Shown: in pieces, positions 7,196 through 13,813 of the stretch
How the letters are laid out: each line of letters opens with the position of its first letter
How positions within the stretch are numbered: the first letter of the stretch is position 1
NCBI GenBank assembly: GCA_028289725.1
Contig: JANQOH010000053.1
Location: 1 to 16,166 of the forward strand
DNA: 16,166 bases
Direction of reading: 5' to 3'
Source of the DNA: Alphaproteobacteria bacterium
GTDB taxonomy: Bacteria; Pseudomonadota; Alphaproteobacteria; UBA7887
The notes under the pieces: generated by a model
What the model was told of the DNA's origin: nothing
Databases searched by the model: none
The model's input: the letters and a program-made list of their open reading frames with translations, nothing else
Made by a program: the position numbers and the translations under genes

Positions 7196-8203
7196 TCATA
7201 CCTTTATCAGTAACTTGCCGCGATTCTCACCGGCATACAGCTTGGCGATTGCGCCGGGCGCCTGGTCCAGCCCGTCAAGGATGTCCTCGCGATAGGACAG
7301 CGAACCGTCCTTGAGCCACGCCGCCAATTGGTTGCGCGCCTCGGCAAAGCGGTCCTGGTAGTCGAACAGCAATATGCCTTGCATACGCGCGCGTTTGACC
7401 AGCATGTGCCGCTCCGGGCGCGGACCTTCGGGCCAGGGGTCCCAACTCGAGACCGAAGCGGTGCCGCAGACAATGCAGCGCGCGCGCATGGCGAGCTGCC
7501 GGTAGACCGCGTCCGAGATGGCGCCGGCGGTATTGTCGAAATAGACATCGATACCGTCGGGGCAGGCGTCTGCCAGCGCCTTGTCGAGGTCGGCAGTCTT
7601 GTAATTGATCGCCGCGTCGTAACCGAACTCTTCAGTGCAGGCGGCAACTTTTTCGTCGCTGCCCGTGATGCCCACCGTGCGGCAGCCTTTGATCTTGGCG
7701 ATCTGTCCGACGGCGCTGCCGACCGCACCGGCCGCAGTCGACACGACGACGGTTTCGCCGTCCTTCGGTTCGCCGGCGTCGAGGAGGCCGAAATAGGCGG
7801 TCAGTCCGTTGATGCCCAAAAGACCCAGTGCGGTAGTGATCGGCGCCTTATCCGGATCGTGCCGGAACCAGACATTGTCGCCGTTCGTGGTCGCGAATTC
7901 CTGCCAGCCGAACAGGCCGCAAACGAATTCGCCCTCGGCGTAGTCCGGGTTCTTGCTTTCGACCACTTCGCCGACCGCGATGGCGCGCATGACAGAGTCG
8001 AGCGCCACGGGCTCGGAATAGTTTGCGACCGCGCTGACCCAGCCGCGCATCGCCGGATCGACCGACACATAGTGGTTGCGTATCAATACTTCGCCGTCAC
8101 CCGGCGCCGGGCGCGCACCGTCGCGCACCGCGAAGTGCTCGGCTTGCGGGATGCCATCGGGTCGGGCGACCAAAATGACCTGGCGATTGGTGTCGTTCTT
8201 CAT
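7196..8203 (-). CDS. NADP-dependent MDR oxidoreductase (LTB4DH/CurA-like)
   Basis: A 335-residue zinc-independent medium-chain dehydrogenase/reductase. 'NHYVSVDPAMRGWV' (43-56) is the typical N-terminal signature of the leukotriene B4 12-hydroxydehydrogenase/prostaglandin reductase/CurA group. The Rossmann nucleotide-binding loop is AAGAVGSAVGQIAK (157-170), followed by 'VGITGSDEK', typical of NADPH use. Such enzymes reduce the C=C bond of alpha,beta-unsaturated ketones and aldehydes, so a detoxification or catabolic reductase role is likely. The zinc-ligand cysteines of alcohol dehydrogenases are absent. It lies 45 bp downstream of an SDR and upstream of MarC on the same strand. The specific substrate is unknown. 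Confidence 0.88.
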   Translation of the reverse strand: MKNDTNRQVILVARPDGIPQAEHFAVRDGARPAPGDGEVLIRNHYVSVDPAMRGWVSAVANYSEPVALDSVMRAIAVGEVVESKNPDYAEGEFVCGLFGWQEFATTNGDNVWFRHDPDKAPITTALGLLGINGLTAYFGLLDAGEPKDGETVVVSTAAGAVGSAVGQIAKIKGCRTVGITGSDEKVAACTEEFGYDAAINYKTADLDKALADACPDGIDVYFDNTAGAISDAVYRQLAMRARCIVCGTASVSSWDPWPEGPRPERHMLVKRARMQGILLFDYQDRFAEARNQLAAWLKDGSLSYREDILDGLDQAPGAIAKLYAGENRGKLLIKV

Positions 8204-8248
8204 AAGGCCAGCCTCAAACTACATGCCGTAGCAAGAAATCGTCGCGCG

Positions 8249-9121
8249 CTATCTCAAGGCTGCCGACAGATCGATACCGAACAATTCCTTGTATCGATCG
8301 ACGTAGGCCGGTCCCTCAAGCGTGCCGAGGGCGACATAGTCTTCATCGCTCATATCCGTTCGCCGCAATGCCAACTCGTCCGCGACGCCGTGCAGCCAGC
8401 GCAGGCGTGGTTTGTCGGTTTGCACCGCCTGCACCATGACATCGCCAATTTCGCTCGGTCGCGACGAAGTGGGCACAGCGGTCCGGTAGAACATGCCACA
8501 CTGATTCATGCTGCGCAGATACGGCGAGCTTTCGTCATAGTGAAGCGGTGTATTGTCGAAGATCGGCGTGCCGATCACGCCGGGCTCGATAATCGCGACG
8601 CGAATGCCGAACGGCGCGAGCTCAAGCGCCAGGGACTCGCTCATGCCTTCGACCGCGAACTTGCTCGCGCAATAGGCCGCTTGGTTGACGCCGCCAGTGC
8701 GCCCCATGATCGAGGAGACATTGAGAACCGCGCCACTCCTGCGTTCACGCATGCCAGGCAAGACCGCTTGGATCATGCGCACGAGGCCGAAATAGTTGGT
8801 CTCGAACAGCGCGCGATGCTCGTCTTCGGGATAGGTCTCAACGGGGCAGGCGGCGCCAAGCCCGGCATTGTTGACCAATACGTCGATGCGCCCTTCGGCA
8901 TCGAGCACCTGTTTCACGCCATCCGTGATCGAGCCCTGATCCGTGACGTCCAATTGAAGGACGGTTATCGGCAAGTCCTCGGCGGCGGCAGCTTCTATCA
9001 GCGGTTCGCTTTTCGCCAAGTTGCGCATGGTCGCGTAGACCTTGTAGCCGGCACGCGCGAAACTGAGCGCGGCGGCCTGGCCGATGCCGGTGCTGGTTCC
9101 GGTAATCAGACAAATATCCAT
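8249..9121 (-). CDS. Short-chain dehydrogenase/reductase (classical SDR)
   Basis: A 290-residue protein. The start at 9121 is fixed by a strong AAGGGGGA ribosome-binding site and by the beta-strand MDICLITG. The classical SDR elements are all present: the cofactor loop TGTSTGIG (7-14), NNAG (84-87), the catalytic Ser in NVSSIMG (S136/S137) and YCASK (Y150, K154). 'EPGVIGTPIF' supports an active fold. The Arg in 'ATMRN' after the second strand favours NADP(H). The C-terminal 40 residues are longer than in minimal SDRs, as in ketoreductase or retinol-dehydrogenase-like members. The MDR reductase follows 45 bp downstream, so the two probably act on related carbonyl substrates. The longer open frame upstream to 9568 overlaps the LarA-like gene and is spurious. 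Confidence 0.88.
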   Translation of the reverse strand: MDICLITGTSTGIGQAAALSFARAGYKVYATMRNLAKSEPLIEAAAAEDLPITVLQLDVTDQGSITDGVKQVLDAEGRIDVLVNNAGLGAACPVETYPEDEHRALFETNYFGLVRMIQAVLPGMRERRSGAVLNVSSIMGRTGGVNQAAYCASKFAVEGMSESLALELAPFGIRVAIIEPGVIGTPIFDNTPLHYDESSPYLRSMNQCGMFYRTAVPTSSRPSEIGDVMVQAVQTDKPRLRWLHGVADELALRRTDMSDEDYVALGTLEGPAYVDRYKELFGIDLSAALR

Positions 9122-9151
9122 CCCACTCCCCCTTGACGGATCACAGATGAA

Positions 9152-9189
9152 AGAAAGCGCCCGCGACGCCACGGAAGGGCGTGCGGGCG
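9152..9189 (-). terminator. Probable intrinsic terminator after the LarA-like gene
   Basis: On the minus strand a GC-rich stem is followed by CTTTCTTTC. The arms on the + strand are 9178-9189 and 9158-9170, with one bulged G at 9165 and a 7-nt loop. It lies about 50 bp after the stop of the LarA-like gene (9241) and before the SDR start (9121). It would separate the LarA-like transcript from the SDR-MDR-MarC transcript. Confidence 0.55.
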
Positions 9190-9240
9190 GCTGTACATGT
9201 GCGCCGCCCTTGCCGACGGCGCGGGTCGTGTCGCGTCCGC

Positions 9241-10518
9241 TTACGCGGCGGTGTCGTAGGCCATATCCGCCGGCTCTTCGAGAATTTCCATGCGCGGGTG
9301 GTTGCGCACTTCGTCGAGCATCGATTCGGAGACCCGAATTTCGCCGAGCGTCAGCGTGTTTTGAATCCGCACGATGCGCGCATCCTGCGGCGCGATGCCG
9401 GGCAGGGTCTTGACCGCGAGCCGCACCGCGTCTTGCTCGGTCGGCATGGCGATTGGAACCCGGCCGCCTTCCAGGTAGGTGCTGGTCACGATATTGGCGT
9501 AGGTGATCGGGAAATCGATCCGATTGAACAGCCGTTTGGTGATCACATCGGCCGAACCAATGCCGCACGCGTTGCCGTGCGTCGCGTCGGTCACATCGAG
9601 CATGACCATCTTTTTGACATACGGCTTTTCGAAGCCTTTGACGCCGCGCGCCGCGCCGCCGGTCACGTTCGGATCGGCGCCCGCGCCGCTGATTTCCTTG
9701 CCGATTTCGTCGATCACCAGTACGTCGATCTCATCGAAGAACAATTTGGCGATCATCTCCTTGGACTGCGCCTGAAGCTCGGGTTCGCGCTGCATCAGGG
9801 TTTCGCTGGAAATCGCTTCGACGATCGCGGTGTGGTCAAACGCGTCTTCGACCATGCCCAGACCAAACAAGAATTTTGTGTTTTTGCGCACCATGTCGGC
9901 CGCCGGCGGCAGGATCTCGCCGAACTGATCCATGCCATAGCCGCCATGGAACGATGTGGCGCCCGCGATCTTGCCCATGCCGATGATGATCATCTTGCAA
10001 ATACCGCTCTCGATCGGCCCGCGGAAACTGGTGTGCGGCTTGATCCGATTGACCAGCACGATGCCGTCGGCGGCGTTCGCGTAGCGGTCGACATGCAGTC
10101 TCGTGCCGTCCGACATTTCGGCGACGATGTCGGTGTCCATGGTCGCGCGCACCGGCGCGCCGACTTGGTCTTCCGTGATGCCGTAGCCGGCGAGAATGCC
10201 GCGCTGGCCTTCCTCGGTGCCGCCGCCATGGCTGCCCATGGCCGGGAAGATAAACGGCTCGGCGCCCTTGGCTTTGAGCCCAGCGACCAACGCTTTCACC
10301 GCCGTCTGAATATTGTTCACGCCGCGGCTGCCAACACCCACCGCGATGCTCGCGCCGGGCTTGATTTTGTCAGCGATTTCAGGCCGTTGCAGTTGCTCGG
10401 ACACCGCGCCGCCGACATCGGCAAGCGCCTGGTCCTCGAAAACTTGGCGGACCCGCGCCATACGGGGCAGCGGGAATTCTAAGCCACCAGCAATGTTGAT
10501 TTGCACGTCGTCGGGCAT
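9241..10518 (-). CDS. LarA-like nickel-pincer isomerase family protein (DUF2088)
   Basis: A 425-residue cytoplasmic protein with the lactate racemase-type fold. By position and spacing, the LarA ligand and catalytic residues appear conserved: R65 (VGVGSRG), H97 (GSHGGGTEE), H162 (KPHTSFRG), K175 (SGICKMII) and H191 (TSFHGGYG). K175 to H191 is 16 residues, the same as K184 to H200 in Lactiplantibacillus LarA. LarA homologs epimerise or racemise 2-hydroxy acids using a nickel-pincer nucleotide; the substrate here is unknown. The start at 10518 follows an AGGA element, and the upstream extension to 10647 has no family similarity. No larB, larC or larE-type cofactor genes are in the window. It follows the TetR gene by 210 bp on the same strand. 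Confidence 0.82.
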   Translation of the reverse strand: MPDDVQINIAGGLEFPLPRMARVRQVFEDQALADVGGAVSEQLQRPEIADKIKPGASIAVGVGSRGVNNIQTAVKALVAGLKAKGAEPFIFPAMGSHGGGTEEGQRGILAGYGITEDQVGAPVRATMDTDIVAEMSDGTRLHVDRYANAADGIVLVNRIKPHTSFRGPIESGICKMIIIGMGKIAGATSFHGGYGMDQFGEILPPAADMVRKNTKFLFGLGMVEDAFDHTAIVEAISSETLMQREPELQAQSKEMIAKLFFDEIDVLVIDEIGKEISGAGADPNVTGGAARGVKGFEKPYVKKMVMLDVTDATHGNACGIGSADVITKRLFNRIDFPITYANIVTSTYLEGGRVPIAMPTEQDAVRLAVKTLPGIAPQDARIVRIQNTLTLGEIRVSESMLDEVRNHPRMEILEEPADMAYDTAA

Positions 10519-10728
10519 GGTCCTGAGCCTCTCGGGGTAAGTCTGTTCTCCACTGCGCGCGCCGCATCGCGCGACCGCCGCGTCCACCTGGCGGCCATTT
10601 TCACCGAACCGGCCCCCGCCTGTCGATGCGAAAATACGCAATCCCACATTGCGGCAGACACACGCCGGCGCAGATATCTCCGAGCCGGGGCAGCGTCTCG
10701 GGCCGACGGATGAGGTTGGACTCGCGCG

Positions 10729-11328
10729 CTATGCGTGCTCGTTTGGCCAGGCCGCCATGGCGCTTTTCACGAAGCGTTTCAGCGTGGGTCTGTCCGTGCC
10801 GGTTCGCGCCATGTTGGCGATTGCCACCGTTTGTCCGTAAATGAAGGTGGCCAAATCGTCGATATCTTGATCGGGCGGCAACTGCCCTTCGCGCTTTGCG
10901 AGTTCCAATTTTGCGCGCACCCGTTTTTCACCCTCTGCACGCAACGCTCGTACGCGGCGCGCGACGGTCTTGTCGAGCACGGCGCACTCGCTGACGCTAT
11001 TGACCATGAAGCAACCAGGTGGCCGGCCTCTGGCCTTGGCCAAGTCGGCAATTTCCATCAAATAGCATTCAATAGCCGTCCGGGCCTCCGGTTCAGCTTC
11101 CAGCGCCAGCACGGCTTTGCCGCCATGTGCTTCGGCATAGTGCTCGGCGGCGGCAACGAACAGATGGTCCTTGTCGCCAAAATCGGCGTACAGGCCCGGC
11201 TTTGCGACGCCCGTTGCCTCGACCAGATCGTTCATCGACGTCGCATGATAGCCGCGCTCCCAAAACACCTGCATCACGGTGTCCAGCGTCTCATCCCGGT
11301 CATGCTTGCGCGGCCGGCCGCGGGGCAT
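10729..11328 (-). CDS. TetR/AcrR family transcriptional repressor
   Basis: A 199-residue regulator. The basic N-terminus MPRGRPRKHD leads into a TetR helix-turn-helix (residues about 28-50, ATSMNDLVEATGVAKPGLYADF), followed by GDKDHLF. The C-terminal ligand domain contains 'GCFMVNSVSECAVLD', a pattern seen in regulators of reductase and detoxification genes. The start at 11328 was chosen because it begins at the canonical basic arm; the 20-residue upstream extension would run through the operator and -10. It is divergent from the SDR at 11465. Two palindromes in the shared intergenic region argue that it represses both itself and the SDR. The inducer is unknown, probably a small organic molecule. 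Confidence 0.92.
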   Translation of the reverse strand: MPRGRPRKHDRDETLDTVMQVFWERGYHATSMNDLVEATGVAKPGLYADFGDKDHLFVAAAEHYAEAHGGKAVLALEAEPEARTAIECYLMEIADLAKARGRPPGCFMVNSVSECAVLDKTVARRVRALRAEGEKRVRAKLELAKREGQLPPDQDIDDLATFIYGQTVAIANMARTGTDRPTLKRFVKSAMAAWPNEHA

Positions 11329-11349
11329 TGGCTCGTCTCTCCAAAAAAA

Positions 11350-11361
11350 TACCAATTGGTA
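11350..11361. promoter_or_regulatory. Operator 1, probable TetR-family site
   Basis: Perfect 12-bp palindrome TACCAATTGGTA. It adjoins the -10 of the tetR-side promoter and lies just upstream of the -35 of the SDR promoter, so bound repressor would block the tetR-side start. The half-site TACC-AT matches operator 2. Confidence 0.7.
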
Positions 11362-11388
11362 ATTTATTCCCTTGACAGGGGATTGCAA
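11361..11388 (-). promoter_or_regulatory. Promoter for the TetR gene
   Basis: On the minus strand, TTGCAA (11388-11383) and TAAATT (11366-11361) are separated by 16 bp. Transcription would start within or next to operator 1, about 30 bp before the TetR ATG. It overlaps the SDR promoter on the other strand. Confidence 0.5.
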
Positions 11389-11399
11389 GGCCGTATTTT
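11372..11399 (+). promoter_or_regulatory. Promoter for the SDR gene
   Basis: A perfect -35 TTGACA (11372-11377) and a -10 TATTTT (11394-11399) are separated by 16 bp. Transcription would start at operator 2, with a leader of about 55-60 nt before the ATG at 11465. It is held between the two operators. Confidence 0.65.
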
Positions 11400-11400
11400 C

Positions 11401-11414
11401 ATACCGATCGGTAT
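11401..11414. promoter_or_regulatory. Operator 2, probable TetR-family site
   Basis: Perfect 14-bp palindrome ATACCGATCGGTAT lying directly downstream of the SDR -10, over the expected start point. Its half-site TACC-AT equals that of operator 1, and the two centres are 52 bp apart. TetR-family dimers typically bind such 'ACCG-CGGT' palindromes. Confidence 0.75.
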
Positions 11415-11464
11415 TTATATCGGATCCTCAACACTCAAACCATGGACAATACGGGAGACCAATC

Positions 11465-12214
11465 ATGAGCAAACTAGACGGTAAGATCGCTTTGGTTACT
11501 GGCGGCACGACGGGAATCGGATTGGCGACAGCCAAGCGTTTTATCGAAGAAGGCGCGCGTGTCGTGATCACAGGCCAGAACGCGGAACGCCTGGAACAAG
11601 CCAAAGCCGACCTCGGTCAGGCGGTCGATGCCGTGCAGGCGGACGTTCGGTCTATCGACGATCTTGACCGTCTGGCCGGCGTCATTCGCGATCGCTTCGG
11701 CGGCTTGGACATTTTGTTTGCGAACGCCGGCATCGCCAAATTCAGCCCGTTCGACGAGTTCGACGCCGAAGCGGTCTCCGAGTTGATCGACGTCAACATC
11801 AAGGGCGCCTTCTACACCGTACAGAAAATTGCACCGATCCTGCGCGATGGCGCGCGGGTCGTGCTCACGAGTTCGATGGCAAACCAAACCGGCGTGCCCG
11901 GCACCTCTGTCTACGCGGCGACTAAGGCCGCTGTGCGGTCGCTCGCGCGCACATTCTCAGCGGAACTGATCAATCGCGGCATTCGCGTCAATACGGTTTC
12001 GCCCGGTCCGGTCGCGACCCCGATCTTCGGGAAATTGGGCATGTCGGACGCGCAGCTTGACGACATGAGCAAACAGTTTGCCGCACAAGTGCCGATGGGC
12101 CGGTTCGCTGACCCGGACGAGATCGCTAAAGCGGTCCTGTTCCTGGTGTCCGACGACTCGTCCTTTGTGCTTGGCGAGGACTTGGTCGTCGACGGCGGCT
12201 GGGTCTCGCTCTGA
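11465..12214 (+). CDS. Short-chain dehydrogenase/reductase under TetR control
   Basis: A 249-residue classical SDR starting MSKLDGKIALVTGG after GGGAGA. It has the cofactor loop TGGTTGIG (12-19), NAG (87-89), the catalytic Ser (S136/S137 in LTSSMAN), YAATK (Y150, K154) and the C-terminal 'VLGEDLVVDGGW'. The family includes glucose 1-dehydrogenase-like and 3-oxoacyl-ACP reductase-like enzymes. It should oxidise or reduce an alcohol or ketone with NAD(P)(H) in the cytoplasm. It is expressed divergently from the TetR repressor, from a promoter flanked by two palindromic operators. It is probably the main target of that repressor and may act on the inducing compound. The upstream in-frame extension to 11372 runs through the promoter and is not used. 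Confidence 0.93.
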   Translation: MSKLDGKIALVTGGTTGIGLATAKRFIEEGARVVITGQNAERLEQAKADLGQAVDAVQADVRSIDDLDRLAGVIRDRFGGLDILFANAGIAKFSPFDEFDAEAVSELIDVNIKGAFYTVQKIAPILRDGARVVLTSSMANQTGVPGTSVYAATKAAVRSLARTFSAELINRGIRVNTVSPGPVATPIFGKLGMSDAQLDDMSKQFAAQVPMGRFADPDEIAKAVLFLVSDDSSFVLGEDLVVDGGWVSL

Positions 12215-12228
12215 CGAACTTTCGAATG

Positions 12229-12242
12229 ACGAGCCGGCTCGT
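12229..12242. repeat. Perfect 14-bp palindrome after the SDR gene
   Basis: ACGAGCCGGCTCGT has no loop, so it is a poor RNA hairpin but a good dimer-binding DNA site. It begins 15 bp after the SDR stop. Its sequence differs from the two TetR operators. Confidence 0.4.
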
Positions 12243-12304
12243 GCTCGGCGACCGCGCGTACGGGCATGAGTCGGCCACGCCGTGTAACAGTCTTGAACAG
12301 CTGT

Positions 12305-12320
12305 GTGATTTCTGAATCAC
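12305..12320 (+). terminator. Stem-loop, weak terminator candidate for the SDR
   Basis: GTGATT and AATCAC pair around a TCTG loop. G-U pairs can lengthen the stem on both sides, into GTGTTG. No run of T follows immediately; AATTTTCC begins about 11 bp later. It may mark the end of the SDR mRNA. Confidence 0.3.
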
Positions 12321-12381
12321 GTGTTGCACCAATTTTCCAAGAACGATCGATAAAGGATTGACTTACTTCGATCCTGTTTGG

Positions 12382-12390
12382 TGCTATGAT
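12382..12390 (+). promoter_or_regulatory. Extended -10 promoter upstream of the small secreted protein gene
   Basis: TGCTATGAT is a strong extended -10 (TGn-TATGAT). A TTGACT box at 12358-12363 is 21 bp away, too far for a standard -35, so the extended -10 may compensate. The predicted start is near 12397, leaving a leader of about 174 nt before the ATG at 12571. Confidence 0.5.
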
Positions 12391-12396
12391 CAATTG

Positions 12397-12570
12397 TTGC
12401 ACTGCGATGAAACGTCGCAGTGGGCCGGACGGCTCTGAGAAGCCGTATGTGCCAAAACGTTGGAGGAGTGCTCGGCGAGGGGACGTGGTGTTGCCGGTTT
12501 CGTCCGCAGTGGCGGCGGCAGCGAGGAGCCATGCGGGTTGCATGGCGAACCCGAATGTTGGAGCACCTGA
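12397..12570 (+). ncRNA. Structured 5' leader, possible cis-regulatory RNA
   Basis: Three perfect stems lie between the predicted start and the ATG. They are CACTGCGA/TCGCAGTG (12400-12407/12415-12422), ACGGCT/AGCCGT (12429-12434/12441-12446) and CGGGTT/AACCCG (12534-12539/12548-12553). The middle part (12447-12533) is G-rich. I recognise no known riboswitch core: the cobalamin, glycine, SAM-II and TPP signatures were not seen. It is long for a 95-residue protein gene. Whether it regulates anything is inference. Confidence 0.35.
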
Positions 12571-12858
12571 ATGAAGATCATTCCCACCGTCTTTGCGAGC
12601 CTCGCGCTCATTTGCCTATCTCATGCCGCCTATGCGAAATGCGCGACGCGCGCCGAATTCGTTGAGAAACTGAAAAACGACTTTAACGAGTATGTTTCCT
12701 TGGTCGGCGTTCGCGATGGCGGCCAGTCCATTATCGAGTTCTTCGTTTCCGATACCGGCACATGGACCGTTTTGGAATCCTATGCCGATGGCCGCGCCTG
12801 CAGCCGCGCCTACGGCAAAAGCTGGGTCCGCGTGCCGAAGCAGGAGCCGGGCGCGTAA
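12571..12858 (+). CDS. Small secreted hypothetical protein
   Basis: A 95-residue protein with a clear signal peptide (MKIIPTVFASLALICLSHAA, cleavage likely after AYA at 22-23). The mature part of about 73 residues carries two cysteines (C24 and C77), probably a disulfide. It also has an amphipathic helix (TRAEFVEKLKNDFNEY) and a beta hairpin (IIEFFVSDTGTWTVLESYADGRAC). Small periplasmic proteins of this 'GTWTVL...DGxAC' type are common and uncharacterised in Alphaproteobacteria. A GGAG ribosome-binding site lies 7 nt before the ATG. It is preceded by a long hairpin-rich leader. I do not assign a function. Confidence 0.8.
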   Translation: MKIIPTVFASLALICLSHAAYAKCATRAEFVEKLKNDFNEYVSLVGVRDGGQSIIEFFVSDTGTWTVLESYADGRACSRAYGKSWVRVPKQEPGA

Positions 12859-12946
12859 CAGGCTCTATTTGAACCGTCTGTTCGGCCCGTAGATCAAGGT
12901 CTCGGCAGGGCATTGGCGCAACCCTTGCGACGCCCGCCATAGCCTG

Positions 12947-12955
12947 TGCCATACT
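12947..12955 (+). promoter_or_regulatory. Candidate promoter for the hydratase-dehydrogenase pair
   Basis: TGCCATACT fits an extended -10 (TGn-CATACT). TTGCGA at 12925-12930 is 19 bp upstream, longer than ideal. The start would be near 12962, about 24 nt before the ATG at 12986. A CGCCTC-ATTTG-GAGGCG stem (12957-12973) overlaps the predicted 5' end and covers the GGAGG, which could affect translation. Confidence 0.35.
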
Positions 12956-12985
12956 CCGCCTCATTTGGAGGCGTGGCGGGGTGGC

Positions 12986-13774
12986 ATGGACCAAGAATTG
13001 ATCGATTTTGCGGTGGACCGCTTGCTGCGCGTACGCGCGGACAATCGGCCACTTGAGGAAATCCCTGAGGGCGCCGCGCCGTCTTCACTCTCTGACGCCT
13101 ATCTCGTACAGGATGCCCTGGTCGCGCAACTGGATCGGCCGCGCTATGGCTGGAAGATCGGTTGCACCAGCAAAATGGCGCAGGAGATGTCGAACACGAA
13201 TGAACCGTTCTACGGTCGCATGTTCGCGGATTCGAGCTTCGATACGCCCGCCTCGATCCCCATGACCGGCCTGTTTCACCCCATCGTCGAGCCGGAGATC
13301 GCTTTTGTCGTCAGCAAGGATCTCACCGCTGATGGCGCGCCTTACACACAAGCGAAGTTGTTGGACGCGATTGCCTCGATGCACCCGGCCATCGAAGTGG
13401 TGGATGCGCGCTATGAAGGCGGTTGGCCGCTCGGCATCGTGCCGACCGTGGCCGATAACGGCGTTCACGCCTGCTTCGTGCTCGGACCCGCGGTGTCGGA
13501 CTGGCGGAACGTTGACCGTCCGGCCATCCCGCTCAAAGCCAGCGTCAATGGCGAGCAAGTGGCGGACGGCATCGGCGCAAACGCGCTCAACGATCCGCTC
13601 AACGCACTTGTGTGGCTCGCCAATGCGGCGACGCGGCGCGGCCACACCGTGAAAAAGGGCGACGTGGTGACCACAGGAAACATTTGCAACGCGCCGATTT
13701 TCGCGAAACCGGGCGATACCGCCGCCGCGGAATTTGGCAGCCTTGGCAAAGTGGAAATTACCTTTCAAGAGTAA
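12986..13774 (+). CDS. 2-keto-4-pentenoate hydratase/FAH-superfamily enzyme
   Basis: A 262-residue cytoplasmic protein of the MhpD-like branch. It has 'YLVQDALVAQLDRPRYGWKIGCTSK' near the N-terminus, the metal-ligand pattern 'VEPEIAFVVSKDL' (E-x-E), 'AIEVVDARY', and C-terminal 'GDVVTTGNICNAPIFAKPGDTAAAEFGSLGKVEITF'. These enzymes hydrate 2-hydroxypenta-2,4-dienoate-type products of aromatic ring cleavage, using a divalent metal. Related members are decarboxylases or FAH-like hydrolases, so the exact reaction is open. I chose ATG 12986 over the TTG at 12965, which would lie inside a stem. The 2-hydroxyacid dehydrogenase follows 39 bp downstream on the same strand, so the two are probably co-transcribed. 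Confidence 0.85.
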   Translation: MDQELIDFAVDRLLRVRADNRPLEEIPEGAAPSSLSDAYLVQDALVAQLDRPRYGWKIGCTSKMAQEMSNTNEPFYGRMFADSSFDTPASIPMTGLFHPIVEPEIAFVVSKDLTADGAPYTQAKLLDAIASMHPAIEVVDARYEGGWPLGIVPTVADNGVHACFVLGPAVSDWRNVDRPAIPLKASVNGEQVADGIGANALNDPLNALVWLANAATRRGHTVKKGDVVTTGNICNAPIFAKPGDTAAAEFGSLGKVEITFQE

Positions 13775-13813
13775 GGTATCGACACTCCTTAATTTCGACG
13801 ATCGAGCGACTTC

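Larger units (their letters stand above)
12215..12570. other. Intergenic region with palindromes, promoter and long structured leader
   Basis: These 356 bp contain no convincing gene. In order they hold a perfect 14-bp palindrome (12229-12242), a GTGATT-TCTG-AATCAC stem-loop (12305-12320), an extended -10 (12382-12390), and three hairpins at 12400-12422, 12429-12446 and 12534-12553. The RBS of the small secreted protein gene follows. The first half is AT-richer than the neighbours. The open frame starting at ATG 12386 begins inside the -10 box and cannot be translated from that promoter. Confidence 0.6.

Noticed and set aside
7328..9136. A 602-codon open frame on the + strand
   Set aside because: It lies antisense to the MDR oxidoreductase and SDR genes, both of which have full family motifs. 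GC-rich codon bias makes the opposite strand open. The product has no recognisable domain.
9181..10482. A 433-codon open frame on the + strand
   Set aside because: It is antisense to the LarA-like gene and His/Arg/Asp-rich in the way typical of antisense shadow frames. There is no RBS or domain.
12397..12570. Known riboswitch such as cobalamin, glycine or SAM-II
   Set aside because: None of the conserved core sequences was seen, so only an unassigned structured leader is reported.
12386..12574. A 62-codon + strand frame in the leader, possible upstream ORF
   Set aside because: Its ATG is part of the TATGAT -10 box, so the predicted transcript starts after it. The composition is not protein-like.
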